Positions 54,675 through 63,168 of a DNA stretch of 64,000 nucleotides are shown here, one piece after another (position 1 is the stretch's first letter; each line of letters begins with the position of its first letter). The stretch is from contig NZ_VIVR01000001.1 of assembly GCF_007828955.1 (NCBI RefSeq), positions 620,001 to 684,000 on the forward strand, written 5' to 3'. The position numbers were made by a program, and so were the translations under genes. Origin of the DNA: Kitasatospora atroaurantiaca (GTDB lineage Bacteria > Actinomycetota > Actinomycetes > Streptomycetales > Streptomycetaceae). The notes below the pieces were generated by a model. The model worked only from the letters and a program-made list of their open reading frames with translations. It ran no database searches and had not been told where the DNA came from.

Positions 54675-55354
54675 CGCGTACGCCACGCCGCGAGCCGCTC
54701 GCGCACCCAGGCGGCGACGGGCGCGACTCCGTCGGCGGCGGCGAGCGAGCAGAAGACGGTGGGCAGCTCGCCGCGCTGGGCCTTGGCGTCCCGGGCCATC
54801 ACGTCGAGGTCGGCGCCGACCAGCGGGGCGAGGTCGGTCTTGTTGATGACGAGGAGGTCCGAGGTCGAGACGCCCGGCCCGCCCTTGCGGGGGATCTTGT
54901 CCCCGCCGGAGACGTCGATGACGAATATCTGATGGTCCACCAGGCCCCGGCTGAAGGTGGCGGTGAGGTTGTCGCCGCCGGACTCGACCAGGATGAGGTC
55001 GAGCGGGCCGAGCGCGTCCTCCAGTTCCTCGACGGCTTCGAGGTTGGCGGAGATGTCGTCCCGGATGGCGGTGTGCGGGCAGCAGCCGGTCTCGACGGCG
55101 GTGATCCGCTCGGGCGGCAGGACGGCGTTGCGGAGCAGGAACTCGGCGTCCTCGGTGGTGTAGATGTCGTTGGTGACCACCGCGAGCGAGAGCTCCTCGC
55201 GCAGCACCCGGCAGAGCGCGGCGACGGTCGCGGTCTTGCCGGAGCCGACCGGGCCGCCGAGGCCGATGCGCAGCGCACGGTGGTGGCGGGGGTGCTCGGT
55301 GTGGGCGTGGTGGATGACGGGGGCGTCGTGGGGGTCGACGTGGTCACGATGCAA
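54671..55354 (-). CDS. ureG: Urease accessory GTPase UreG
   Basis: A 227-residue SIMIBI-class GTPase that binds nickel and drives its insertion into urease. A His-rich N terminus ([20 protein letters not shown]) precedes the P-loop [33 protein letters not shown] carries the CPH nickel motif; [12 protein letters not shown] and [14 protein letters not shown] are the other nucleotide motifs. Its start overlaps ureF by 11 bases. Confidence 0.97.
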   Translation of the reverse strand: MHRDHVDPHDAPVIHHAHTEHPRHHRALRIGLGGPVGSGKTATVAALCRVLREELSLAVVTNDIYTTEDAEFLLRNAVLPPERITAVETGCCPHTAIRDDISANLEAVEELEDALGPLDLILVESGGDNLTATFSRGLVDHQIFVIDVSGGDKIPRKGGPGVSTSDLLVINKTDLAPLVGADLDVMARDAKAQRGELPTVFCSLAAADGVAPVAAWVRERLAAWRTR

Positions 55355-55994
55355 AGAGACGCACCTTCCAGGAGCTGTGCTGCTCGGCGTAGATGTCGAG
55401 CAGGGGTGCCGAGGCGGCGGGGAGCTCGCCGGCTTCGGCGGCCCGTACGGCGTCGGCGCTGACGGCGTCGAGCTGGGGGGCGAGCCGGGCGAGCTGGGCG
55501 GCGACCTCGTACGGGTCGAGGCCGAGCAGCCGGACGCAGGCGGTGGCGGGGCCGTTGACGCTCTCGTACGCGGCGATGGCCGCCGCCTGGGCGGGGGTGA
55601 GCCCGGCGGCGTACGCGGTGACGCCGAGGGCGACGCTCTGGTGGGCGCCGCGCGGGTACTGCGCCTTCAGGGTGTCGAGGGCGGGGTGCGGCCAGGCGGC
55701 GAGGGCGGCTCGCAGGAGCTGGCGGCCGAGGCGTCGGCTGGTCGCGCGTTGGGCGGGTGACGGGGTGCGGGCATCGGCCGCCTCGTCGAGCTCGGCGAGG
55801 TCGCGGCCGGCCGCCGCCGCTGCCGCGAGGGCGGCGGCGGTCAGGCCCGCGGTGTGCAGGCGGCCGGTGAGGAAGGCCGCCATGCTGGCGGTGTCGTGCA
55901 CCCGGCCGGCCTTGACGGCGGCCTCGGCACCACCGGAGTGGGCGTGGCCGCCGGCCGGGAAGCGCCCGTCGGCGAGCAGCAGGAACGCTGACAC
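55344..55994 (-). CDS. ureF: Urease accessory protein UreF
   Basis: A 216-residue all-helical protein that regulates the UreG GTPase during urease maturation. [20 protein letters not shown] at the N terminus is the UreF signature; [20 protein letters not shown] follows in the middle. Start is GTG 55994, overlapping the ureC stop by one base. Position between ureC and ureG is standard for Streptomyces. Confidence 0.95.
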   Translation of the reverse strand: MSAFLLLADGRFPAGGHAHSGGAEAAVKAGRVHDTASMAAFLTGRLHTAGLTAAALAAAAAAGRDLAELDEAADARTPSPAQRATSRRLGRQLLRAALAAWPHPALDTLKAQYPRGAHQSVALGVTAYAAGLTPAQAAAIAAYESVNGPATACVRLLGLDPYEVAAQLARLAPQLDAVSADAVRAAEAGELPAASAPLLDIYAEQHSSWKVRLFAS

Positions 55995-57721
55995 TAGAAC
56001 AGGAAGTACCGCTGGGTGAGCGGCAGTTCGGCGGCAGGGGCGGGGGTGACGGGCTCGCCGTCGATGGTGACGGTGAAGGTGTCGGGGTCGACGTGGACCT
56101 CGGGTCGGGTGGTGTTGTTCACCATGTGGTCCTTGGTGACGCCCCGGGTGTTGCGGATGGCCGTGAAGGGCTTGGCGAGGCCGAGCCGCTCGGGCAGCCC
56201 GTCCTCGATGGCCGCATGGGCCGTGAAGTTGAGCGAGTTGCGCGCCGGTGCCCGTCCCTTGGCACCGAACATCGGCCGGGGCAGCACGGGCTGCGGGGTC
56301 GGGATGGAGGCGTTGGCGTCGCCCATCTGGGCCCAGGCGATCTGGCCGCCCTTGATCACCAGGTCGGGCTTCACGCCGAAGAAGGCCGGCGTCCAGAGGA
56401 CGAGGTCGGCCAGCTTGCCGGTCTCGACCGAGCCGATCTCGCCGTCCAGGCCCTGGGCGACGGCCGGGTTGATGGTGTATTTGGCGACGTAGCGCCGGGC
56501 GCGGTGGTTGTCGGCGCGGCCGTCTCCGGGCAGCGAGCCCCGGCGGGCCTTCATGACGTGCGCGGTCTGCCAGGTCCGCATGACCACCTCGCCGACCCGG
56601 CCCATGGCCTGGGAGTCGGAACTTATGATCGAGATCGCGCCCAGGTCGTGCAGGATGTCCTCGGCCGCGATGGTGGACGGGCGGATCCTGGACTCGGCGA
56701 AGGCCAGGTCCTCGGGCACGTACGGGCTCAGGTGGTGACAGACCATCAGCATGTCGAGGTGCTCGTCGACGGTGTTGACGGTGTGCGGGCGGGTCGGGTT
56801 GGTCGAGCTGGGCAGCACGTTGAGCTCGGAGACCACGGTGATGATGTCCGGCGCGTGACCGCCGCCCGCGCCCTCGGTGTGGTACGCGTGGATCCCGCGC
56901 CCGGCGATCGCGGCCAGGGTGTCGGCGACGAAGCCGGCCTCGTTGAGCGTGTCGGTGTGGATGGCCAGCTGGGCGCCGGTCTCCTCGCAGACCCGCAAAC
57001 AGGCGTCGATCGCGGCGGGGGTGGCCCCCCAGTCCTCGTGGATCTTGAAGCCGAGGGCGCCGCCGCGCAGCTGGTCGTGCATGGCGGCGGTGTTGACGGT
57101 GTTGCCCTTGCCGAGCAGGCCGATGTTGAGCGGCAGGTCGTCCATCGCGGCGAACATCCGGGCCAGGTGCCAGCTGCCGGGGGTGATGGTGGTGGCCTTG
57201 CTGCCCTCGGCCGGCCCGGTGCCGCCGCCGACGAGGGTGGTGACGCCCGACGACAGCGCCTCGTCCGCGAGCTGCGGGCAGATGAAGTGGACGTGGGCGT
57301 CGATCGCCCCGGCCGTGAGGATCTTCCCGTTGCCGGAGATGACCTCGGTCTCCGGGCCGATCACCAGGTCCGGGTGGATGCCGTCCATGGTCTCGGGGTT
57401 CCCGGCCTTGCCGAGCGCGGTGATCCGGCCGTCGCGGATGCCGATGTCGGCCTTGACGATGCCCCAGTGGTCGAGCACCACGGCGCCGGTGATCACGGTG
57501 TCGGGGGTGCCCTCGGCCCGGCCGGCGCGGGACTGGCCCATCGACTCGCGGATCACCTTGCCGCCGCCGAAGACCGCCTCGTCGCCGCCGGCGCTGCGGT
57601 CCTCCTCGATCTCGATCAGCAGATTGGTGTCGGCGAGCCTGATCCTGTCCCCGGCGGTCGGTCCATAGAGCGCGGCGTAACGCTCGCGGGTGACGGTGAG
57701 GGCGTGACGGTCAGCGGTCAA
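55994..57721 (-). CDS. ureC: Urease alpha subunit
   Basis: The 575-residue catalytic subunit of urease, which hydrolyses urea to ammonia and carbamate. Nickel ligands and catalytic residues are complete: His143 and His145 ([12 protein letters not shown]), the carbamylated Lys226 ([15 protein letters not shown]), the flap [20 protein letters not shown], and [13 protein letters not shown]. It begins with the classic [20 protein letters not shown]. Its start overlaps ureB by 11 bases. Activity would need UreD, UreF and UreG, all encoded downstream. Confidence 0.98.
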   Translation of the reverse strand: MTADRHALTVTRERYAALYGPTAGDRIRLADTNLLIEIEEDRSAGGDEAVFGGGKVIRESMGQSRAGRAEGTPDTVITGAVVLDHWGIVKADIGIRDGRITALGKAGNPETMDGIHPDLVIGPETEVISGNGKILTAGAIDAHVHFICPQLADEALSSGVTTLVGGGTGPAEGSKATTITPGSWHLARMFAAMDDLPLNIGLLGKGNTVNTAAMHDQLRGGALGFKIHEDWGATPAAIDACLRVCEETGAQLAIHTDTLNEAGFVADTLAAIAGRGIHAYHTEGAGGGHAPDIITVVSELNVLPSSTNPTRPHTVNTVDEHLDMLMVCHHLSPYVPEDLAFAESRIRPSTIAAEDILHDLGAISIISSDSQAMGRVGEVVMRTWQTAHVMKARRGSLPGDGRADNHRARRYVAKYTINPAVAQGLDGEIGSVETGKLADLVLWTPAFFGVKPDLVIKGGQIAWAQMGDANASIPTPQPVLPRPMFGAKGRAPARNSLNFTAHAAIEDGLPERLGLAKPFTAIRNTRGVTKDHMVNNTTRPEVHVDPDTFTVTIDGEPVTPAPAAELPLTQRYFLF

Positions 57722-58040
57722 GGGGGCCTCCGGTCTCGCCGCGCAGTCCGGCCACCTCGCGGCGGCCGCCGATGGGGATGAGCTCGACCTCGACCGGGAT
57801 GCCCGGCTCGAAGCGCACGGCGGTGCCCGCCGGGATGTTCAGGCGCAGCCCGTACGCCGCCCGGCGGTCGAACTCCAGACCGGGGTTGGTCTCGGCGAAG
57901 TGGTAGTGGGAGCCGACCTGGATCGGCCGATCGGCGGCGTTGACGGCGGTCAGGCGGGTGACGGGGCGTCCGGTGTTGAGGCCGATGTCGCCGTCGCCGT
58001 ACAGGATCTCGCCGGGTGTCACCGGCAGCCCGCCCGTCAC
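57711..58040 (-). CDS. ureB: Urease beta subunit
   Basis: A 109-residue subunit of full length for the stand-alone beta form. [40 protein letters not shown] and [17 protein letters not shown] are the conserved blocks. The start overlaps ureA by four bases (ATGA) and the stop overlaps ureC. Confidence 0.97.
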   Translation of the reverse strand: MTGGLPVTPGEILYGDGDIGLNTGRPVTRLTAVNAADRPIQVGSHYHFAETNPGLEFDRRAAYGLRLNIPAGTAVRFEPGIPVEVELIPIGGRREVAGLRGETGGPLDR

Positions 58041-58339
58041 AGGATGGGCCCGTGGACGGTGACCAGCTTGGTACCGTCCGGGAAGGTGGCCTCCACCTGG
58101 ACGTCCGGGATCATCTCGGGGATGCCGTCCATGACGTCCTCGCGGGTGAGCACGTGCCGTCCCGACTCCATCAGCTCGGCGACGGTGCGCCCGTCACGGG
58201 CGCCCTCCAGGACGTGCGAGGTGATCAGCGCGATCGCCTCGGGGTGGTTGAGCCGCAGCCCGCGGGCCCGCCGGGAGCGGGCCACGTCGGCCGCGACGTG
58301 GATGAGCAGGCGCTCCTGCTCATGGGGGGTGAGCCTCAT
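58037..58339 (-). CDS. ureA: Urease gamma subunit
   Basis: A 100-residue subunit, the usual gamma length. [20 protein letters not shown] opens it; [20 protein letters not shown] and [20 protein letters not shown] are diagnostic. The start ATG 58339 fits the family; GAGG lies nine bases upstream. It is the first gene of ureABCFGD; the 240 bases upstream must hold the operon promoter, where I see no clear NtcA/GlnR-like site. Confidence 0.97.
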   Translation of the reverse strand: MRLTPHEQERLLIHVAADVARSRRARGLRLNHPEAIALITSHVLEGARDGRTVAELMESGRHVLTREDVMDGIPEMIPDVQVEATFPDGTKLVTVHGPIL

Positions 58340-58579
58340 CTGCGCGCACCTCGGGGGGAGTTCAGAGGGCGCGGACACAGCACTGTGCCGCGGGTGGCCT
58401 CCGGTGCGCGGCTTGCCTGGGGGACGGGTGGGGATGCGCGGGCAGCGCCGCCCGTCGCGACCGCCCTCCGGCCCGCACGCGGGAGGATTCGATCTCGTGC
58501 CCGACACCGTAGCCGACGAACCGTCCCTGCCGTCAGGGGGTCCGCCCCGCGTGTCGGGTCGTACGGGGCGGACCGGCCG

Positions 58580-59308
58580 TCAGCGGTCCCACCGCGGGTC
58601 GAGCGCGACCGCCTTCAGCTCCTCCCGGCTCGGCACGGGCGTCGGCCAGCTCTGCGGGCCCACGGCGGGCGCCGTGTTGCTCGCGGTCACCACCACGCGG
58701 CGGCCGTTCGGGCGAAGGGTGTCCACCCTCCACTCATCGATGTGACCCTCCGGGAGCGTCCCCTTCTCCGTGATCTGCACAAGGGTTCCGTCGGGACGGG
58801 TCTCGGCCCGGCAGCCGGTGTTGGCCTGATGGACGTCCTGACAGGCCATGTGGCCGGCCAAGGAGCTGGTCATACCGTCCTCGATTCTCAGCTCCACCAT
58901 GCTCTGGCCATGACCGTCGACGTAGGACAGCCGGACGTTGCTCAGGTTGTCGGAGGCCTCCGAGACCGTTCCGCGCTTGGGCATCATCGACACCAGCAGG
59001 TCCTTCCGGTAGGCGGTGGACCCGATCTTCGACGGGTCGGCGAAGGGTGTGAGGGACGGGCTCGGCGGGGCGGCCGGGTTCGCCTTCGACGTTGTGGCGG
59101 TGTACGGGCCGAGCACCCCCAGGCCGACGAACAGCCCGCCGGCGACCAGCACCGCGGCAGCACCGAGCTGCGCGTTGCGCGCCCGGCGCAGGCGCCTGCC
59201 TCGGGCCGTGGCCCGCAGGACCAGGTCGGAGGGGGGTGGGGCGAACTGCGCGACGGCGTGGCTCATGGCGTCGGGCATCCGCTGTTCGAAGTTCTCGTCC
59301 GAGGACAT
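58580..59308 (-). CDS. Membrane-anchored partner of the adjacent sigma factor (putative anti-sigma-like protein)
   Basis: A 242-residue single-pass membrane protein. A cytoplasmic part (MSSDENFEQRMPDAMSHAVA, then LVLRATARGRRLRRARNAQL) precedes one helix (GAAAVLVAGGLFVGLGVLG); the rest is extracytoplasmic with a Cys pair (MACQDVHQANTGCRA). It follows the SigE-family sigma gene by 62 bases on the same strand, the arrangement of sigma/anti-sigma pairs. No zinc anti-sigma HxxxCxxC motif is present, so the role is inferred from position. Confidence 0.7.
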   Translation of the reverse strand: MSSDENFEQRMPDAMSHAVAQFAPPPSDLVLRATARGRRLRRARNAQLGAAAVLVAGGLFVGLGVLGPYTATTSKANPAAPPSPSLTPFADPSKIGSTAYRKDLLVSMMPKRGTVSEASDNLSNVRLSYVDGHGQSMVELRIEDGMTSSLAGHMACQDVHQANTGCRAETRPDGTLVQITEKGTLPEGHIDEWRVDTLRPNGRRVVVTASNTAPAVGPQSWPTPVPSREELKAVALDPRWDR

Positions 59309-59370
59309 GGGTGTTCTCCGTTCGTTCGGAGCGTCGCGGTGGGGCGAGTGGGTGTGGGAAGCCGGTGCGG

Positions 59371-59871
59371 CTACGAGGCGGTGAGCTCGGCCAACTCGTC
59401 GCCGAGCACGGTGCGCAGCCGCTGCAGGGCACGCAGGCTCTGGGTCCGGACGGTGCCCGGCGTGAGCTTCAGGATCGCCGCGGTCTCCTCGACCGATCGG
59501 TCCTCCCAGTAGCGCAGCACCAGGACGGCGCGGTCCTTGGCTCTCAGCTGTGCCAGCCCGTCCAGCAGCGTCAGGCGCAGCTCGGCGTCGTCGGCGCGGC
59601 CGGCCTGCTCGGGGAGCTGGTCGCTGGGCCGTTCGCCGGAGCTGCGACGGCGGCGCTGCGAGAGGTACGTGCGGACCAGGACCTTGTGCGCGTACGCCAC
59701 CGGTGACGCGGTGCGGTCGATGCGCCGCCAGGAGCGGTACATCTTGGCGAGCGTCTCCTGGACCAGGTCCTCCGCCAAGTGCCAGTCACCGGTCAGCAGG
59801 CAGGCGGTGCGGAAGAGATGCCCGCTGCGCGCTGTGGCGAACTCCAGGTAGTCCGCGGGTGCTTCCCCCAC
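59371..59871 (-). CDS. SigE-family (ECF41-like/M.t. SigE-type) RNA polymerase sigma factor
   Basis: A 166-residue ECF sigma factor. Region 2 reads ATARSGHLFRTACLLTGDWH and LAEDLVQETLAKMYRSWRRI; region 4 reads RLTLLDGLAQLRAKDRAVLV, LRYWEDRSVEETAAILKLTP and GTVRTQSLRALQRLR. LVQETL and YLEFATARSGHLFRTA are typical of the short 'SigE family' of Streptomyces. The downstream gene encodes a membrane protein that may restrain it. Start ATG 59871 (MGEAPADY) lacks a strong ribosome-binding site. Confidence 0.9.
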   Translation of the reverse strand: MGEAPADYLEFATARSGHLFRTACLLTGDWHLAEDLVQETLAKMYRSWRRIDRTASPVAYAHKVLVRTYLSQRRRRSSGERPSDQLPEQAGRADDAELRLTLLDGLAQLRAKDRAVLVLRYWEDRSVEETAAILKLTPGTVRTQSLRALQRLRTVLGDELAELTAS

Positions 59872-60002
59872 CGAGATGTGTCCTTCCGTGATCCGATTTC
59901 TTCCCTATGCACGCGGGGAACCACCCCCCGCGTTACAGGTCGACCCGAAGGAATCCGTGCGACCTTAGCCGGGGTGAGGATTGACGGCCGATCGGGGGTC
60001 CC

Positions 60003-60025
60003 TTTCGTGATGGTCTGTCACGAAA
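60003..60025. promoter_or_regulatory. Perfect inverted repeat upstream of the F420-type oxidoreductase
   Basis: TTTCGTGA-N7-TCACGAAA: eight-base perfect arms, 50 bases before the start of the LLM-class gene and about 130 bases upstream of the divergent sigma gene. It looks like an operator for a dimeric regulator. Confidence 0.6.
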
Positions 60026-60074
60026 TACGTCGTCGGTGGCTATGCTCCGGGGACCCAGGATGAGGTGATGGTGG

Positions 60075-60902
60075 ATGAAGTTCGGGATCTCGACGTTCGT
60101 CACCGACGAAGGCATCAAGCCGACCGTGCTCGGGCCCGCGCTGGAGGAGCGCGGCTTCGACTCGCTGTTCCTCGCGGAGCACACCCACATCCCGGTCAGC
60201 AGGGAGACGCCGTACTGGGCGGGTGGCGAGCTCCCGCGCATGTACTACCGCACGCTCGATCCCTTCGTGACCCTGGCCGCCATCGCCCCGGTCACCACCA
60301 CCCTGCTGCTGGGCACCGGCATCACCCAGGTCATCCAGCGGGACCCGATCATCACCGCGAAGGAGGTGGCCAGCATCGACCTGATCTCCGGGGGCCGGGC
60401 CGTCCTCGGTGTAGGCGCCGGCTGGAATCTGGAGGAGGTCCGCAACCACGGCACGGATCCGCACACCCGAGGCAGACTGATGGACGAGCGCATCCGAGCC
60501 GTCATCGAGCTGTGGACGAAGGACGAGGCCGAGTTCCACGGCGATCTCGTGAACATCGAACGCTCCTACTGCTGGCCCAAGCCGGTGCAGAAGCCCCATC
60601 CGCCGATCTACGTCGGCGGCGACGCCCCGCGCACCTTCGAGCGGGTGGCCGAGTACGGCGCGGCCTGGCTGCCCACAGGTATTCCGCCGGAGCAACTGGG
60701 GCCGAAGGTCGAGAAGCTACGGGAGGTCGCCGGGCCCGACACGCCCGTGGTGGTGTACGGGGCCGGCCACAAGCCGGAGGCGGTGGAGACCTACGCGCGG
60801 ATCGGCGTCGACCGCGTGCTCTTCTACCTGCCCACCCAGCCGAAGAGCGAGACCCTGCGCGCCCTCGACAGGATGGCCGATGTCGCCTCGGCGTACCGCT
60901 GA
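60075..60902 (+). CDS. LLM-class F420-dependent oxidoreductase
   Basis: A 275-residue TIM-barrel enzyme of the luciferase-like superfamily. MKFGISTFVTDEGIKPTVLG and FDSLFLAEHTHIPVSRETPY lead to GTGITQVIQRDPIITAKEVA, SGGRAVLGVGAGWNLEEVRN and HPPIYVGGDAPRTFERVAEY, the motifs of TIGR03619-type F420 oxidoreductases. Substrate unknown. Start ATG 60075 has GAGGTGATGG just upstream. The next gene overlaps or abuts it, and both are F420-type, suggesting an operon. Confidence 0.9.
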   Translation: MKFGISTFVTDEGIKPTVLGPALEERGFDSLFLAEHTHIPVSRETPYWAGGELPRMYYRTLDPFVTLAAIAPVTTTLLLGTGITQVIQRDPIITAKEVASIDLISGGRAVLGVGAGWNLEEVRNHGTDPHTRGRLMDERIRAVIELWTKDEAEFHGDLVNIERSYCWPKPVQKPHPPIYVGGDAPRTFERVAEYGAAWLPTGIPPEQLGPKVEKLREVAGPDTPVVVYGAGHKPEAVETYARIGVDRVLFYLPTQPKSETLRALDRMADVASAYR

Positions 60903-61371
60903 CGCCGTGCCGGACATGGCCGTCGAGGAGGCCCGGCGGCGCTTCGCACTCGCCCGGGTGGCCCGCCTCGCCACCGTCGGCAGCGACGGGCGGCCCCACC
61001 TGGTCCCGGTGACCTTCGCCGGGAGCTTCACCGAGGCCGGCGACACGGTGGTGACCGCCGTCGACCACAAACCCAAACGGTCACCTCAACTGAAGCGGCT
61101 CCGCAACATCGCGGCCCACCCGGCCGTCTGCCTCCTGGTGGACGAGTACGACGAGCAGTGGGAACGGCTGTGGTGGGTACGCGCCGACGGTGACGCCCGA
61201 GTCGTGCCGCCGCCCGTCGCGGGTGGCCCGGCGGCCTCTCCCGACCATCACGAAGCGATCGAACTCCTGCGGCGGAAGTACCCGCAGTACGGCCCGCGGC
61301 CGCCGGAAGGGAGCGTCGTCCTGATCACCGTCCGGGCCTGGCGGGGCTGGAGTGCGCTGCCAGGCCCCTGA
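60880..61371 (+). CDS. PPOX-class F420-dependent oxidoreductase (TIGR03668-like)
   Basis: A split-barrel flavin/deazaflavin-binding protein of about 163 residues. EEARRRFALARVARLATVGS, then GRPHLVPVTFAGSF, VVTAVDHKPKRS, LKRLRNIAAHPAVCLLVDEY and WWVRADGDARV match the family order. It probably reduces a small substrate with F420H2. ATG 60880 has AGGA at good spacing and overlaps the upstream gene by 23 bases; ATG 60916 is the other candidate. Confidence 0.88.
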   Translation: MSPRRTADAVPDMAVEEARRRFALARVARLATVGSDGRPHLVPVTFAGSFTEAGDTVVTAVDHKPKRSPQLKRLRNIAAHPAVCLLVDEYDEQWERLWWVRADGDARVVPPPVAGGPAASPDHHEAIELLRRKYPQYGPRPPEGSVVLITVRAWRGWSALPGP

Positions 61372-61383
61372 ACTGAGGCCGCC

Positions 61384-61944
61384 TCAGGCTCCGGCGGCGG
61401 CCGCGAGGAGCGCGAAGGTGCTTCCCGCGTGGTGGATCTCGCCTCGCAGCACCATCGCGACCGCCTCCTCGAAGGGAAGCCACGACACCTCGAGGTCGGC
61501 CTCGGTCGGCTCCAGGTGCGCGGGTCCGTGGATCAGCCCGCTCGCCCGGAAGACGTGATCGCGGTGGTTGGTGGCGCTGTCCGCCCCGTGGACCACACCC
61601 AGCAGCTCCCAGGTGCGGGCGGTGGCCCCCGTCTCCTCGGCCAGCTCCCGTCGCGCGGCGTCCTCGGGCCCCTGGTCCCCGGCATCGATCGCGCCGCCGG
61701 GCAGCCGCCACTGGAACCCGCCGTGGGTGTAGATCCACTGCGACGTCACGGCGACCAGCCCGCCGCCGTCCACCGCGAGCACCGTGACCGAGCCCGGCAG
61801 CACGACGTGGTCGTAGTACCCGACGGAGCCGTCCGGCCGCACCACCTCGTCCTGCCGGACCTCGATCCACCGCGTCACGTGAACCGGGCGGCTCGTACGC
61901 CGCTCCCACGGGGCCCGCTGGTGGCCGGCACGCCTCGAAGCCAT
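61384..61944 (-). CDS. Nudix hydrolase
   Basis: A 186-residue hydrolase of nucleoside-diphosphate-linked compounds. The Nudix box lies near residues 83-105: PGGAIDAGDQGPEDAARREL then AEETGA. The first acidic position of the box is Asp (AGD) instead of the usual Glu, while the REL..EE core is intact. An ADP-ribose-like substrate is likely from VVLPGSVTVLAVDGGG and the overall length, but unproven. It is convergent with the F420-type gene. Confidence 0.88.
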   Translation of the reverse strand: MASRRAGHQRAPWERRTSRPVHVTRWIEVRQDEVVRPDGSVGYYDHVVLPGSVTVLAVDGGGLVAVTSQWIYTHGGFQWRLPGGAIDAGDQGPEDAARRELAEETGATARTWELLGVVHGADSATNHRDHVFRASGLIHGPAHLEPTEADLEVSWLPFEEAVAMVLRGEIHHAGSTFALLAAAAGA

Positions 61945-62021
61945 CGCCGTCGCCCATCCTTCCGTCGGAATCAGCCGCTGTGGACCCGTGACGCGCGGCC
62001 GTTCCAGTCGTTGGCCCCGGT

Positions 62022-62222
62022 ATGAAGAAGCGCAGCATGCTCGCCGTCGCGTCCCTCGCCGCCGGTGTGGTCGCGTCCCTGACCGCCCCCAGTGCCCACG
62101 CGGGCGTCGTCGACAGCAGCCTCAACAACGTCAAGACGCTGACCCAGACCGACGTCCAGGCTCCGCTGTCGGCGAGTGACAGCACCGTCACGGACACCGC
62201 CGGCCCGCACACCAACCGCTAG
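62022..62222 (+). CDS. Small secreted peptide
   Basis: A 66-residue protein with a Sec signal peptide: basic start KKR, hydrophobic core MLAVASLAAGVVASLTA, cleavage after AHA (near residue 27). The mature part is about 39 residues, polar, rich in Thr/Ser/Asp (VVDSSLNNVKTLTQTDVQ), without Cys. Family unknown. Its last four bases overlap the convergent cupin gene. Confidence 0.7.
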   Translation: MKKRSMLAVASLAAGVVASLTAPSAHAGVVDSSLNNVKTLTQTDVQAPLSASDSTVTDTAGPHTNR

Positions 62223-62701
62223 TCGACGAAGAAGCTGTCGTGGCGGACGAGGAATTCGGTGAACTCCTCGCCGCCACGCCGGGCCATCTCGGCGACCTGC
62301 TCGAAGTACTCCTCCCGCGGCGCGCCCGGGGAGAAGAGCAGGAGCATCGATGCGGGCTCCTCCGACTCGTTCCTGAACGCGTGCAGCCCGCCCACCGGTA
62401 CGTACAGGAAGTCCCCCTGACGTCCGGTGGTCCAGTGGTCACCGTCGAACAGCCGCACCTCGCCGGACAGTACGAAGAAGGACTCCGAGATCGACCGGTG
62501 GAAGTGAGTCGCCGGGCCGGGCGATTTGGGGCCCAGGTCCACCTTGTACAGCCCGAACTCACCGCCCGTGGTCGCGTGGGTGGCCAGGTAGTGGGTTCGG
62601 TTGCCCGAAGGGGAGCTCAGCTCGGGTTCGGTGTCAGCGGGCCTGAACACCGCCTTGATCTCGCCCTTTTCTCCAAGGTAGCGGGGCTCCGGATACGACA
62701 T
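62219..62701 (-). CDS. Cupin-domain protein
   Basis: A 160-residue single-domain cupin. Motif 1 is GPATHFHRSISESFFVLSGE (two His and Glu as metal ligands) and motif 2 is GDFLYVPVGGLHAFRNESEE with the third His. An N-terminal strand set and a C-terminal helical tail (EEYFEQVAEMARRGGEEFTE) complete it. The reaction is unknown. Start ATG 62701, six bases after GAGGAG. Confidence 0.88.
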   Translation of the reverse strand: MSYPEPRYLGEKGEIKAVFRPADTEPELSSPSGNRTHYLATHATTGGEFGLYKVDLGPKSPGPATHFHRSISESFFVLSGEVRLFDGDHWTTGRQGDFLYVPVGGLHAFRNESEEPASMLLLFSPGAPREEYFEQVAEMARRGGEEFTEFLVRHDSFFVD

Positions 62702-62765
62702 CGTCAACTCCTCTGAATGGCCGTCAGAGCATTGTGTCCCGGCGGCCGCCAGGAGTCATCAGCTT

Positions 62766-63168
62766 TCAGGACCGGCTCGGGTTACCCGCCACGCGATCCA
62801 CGTTCCTGTCCTCAGGGAGCTCGAGTACCGCCACCAGGCGGTGCATGACGGCCGGCGGCAGGGCCGGGTTGGCGGCGGCCTCGTGGGCGAGTTCCTCGTC
62901 GTCGAGGAGTTCGATGAGCCGCCGCAGCGGCAGGCGCGGGTGCCGGGCGGCGTCGGCCCGTACCTCCGGGGCGGGGTCGGTGGACAGCCGGTCCACGGTG
63001 TCCGGAGGGGTCTGCAGGTCGAGGAGGGCGAGTCGTCGGACCATCGGGTGCGCGGCCTCGGCGTAGTCGGCCAGGTCCGAGGTGGGGAAGTTCGGACGGG
63101 TCGTCAGGCGCCACCGCTGGTTGCCGGTGTGTTCCAGGAAGCGTGGTGGCCGATCCCAGCGAGCGTCA
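62766..63168 (-). CDS. Leucine-rich-repeat-variant (LRV) protein, 5' end unresolved or frameshifted
   Basis: An ATG at 63044 gives 92 residues of LRV/HEAT-like helical repeats: MVRRLALLDLQTPPDTVDRL, STDPAPEVRADAARHPRLPL, RRLIELLDDEELAHEAAANP. Clear coding sequence (WDRPPRFLEHTGNQRW, RLTTRPNFPTSDLADYAEAA) continues upstream of that ATG with no start codon before an in-frame stop at about 63172. An ATG at 63169 overlapping the upstream stop (ATGA) is in another frame. A one-base indel would join them, so either the gene is frameshifted or the sequence has an error. Function unknown. Confidence 0.6.

Noticed and set aside
56093..57781. A 562-codon plus-strand open frame across ureC
   Set aside because: Antisense shadow of ureC, which has every catalytic residue.
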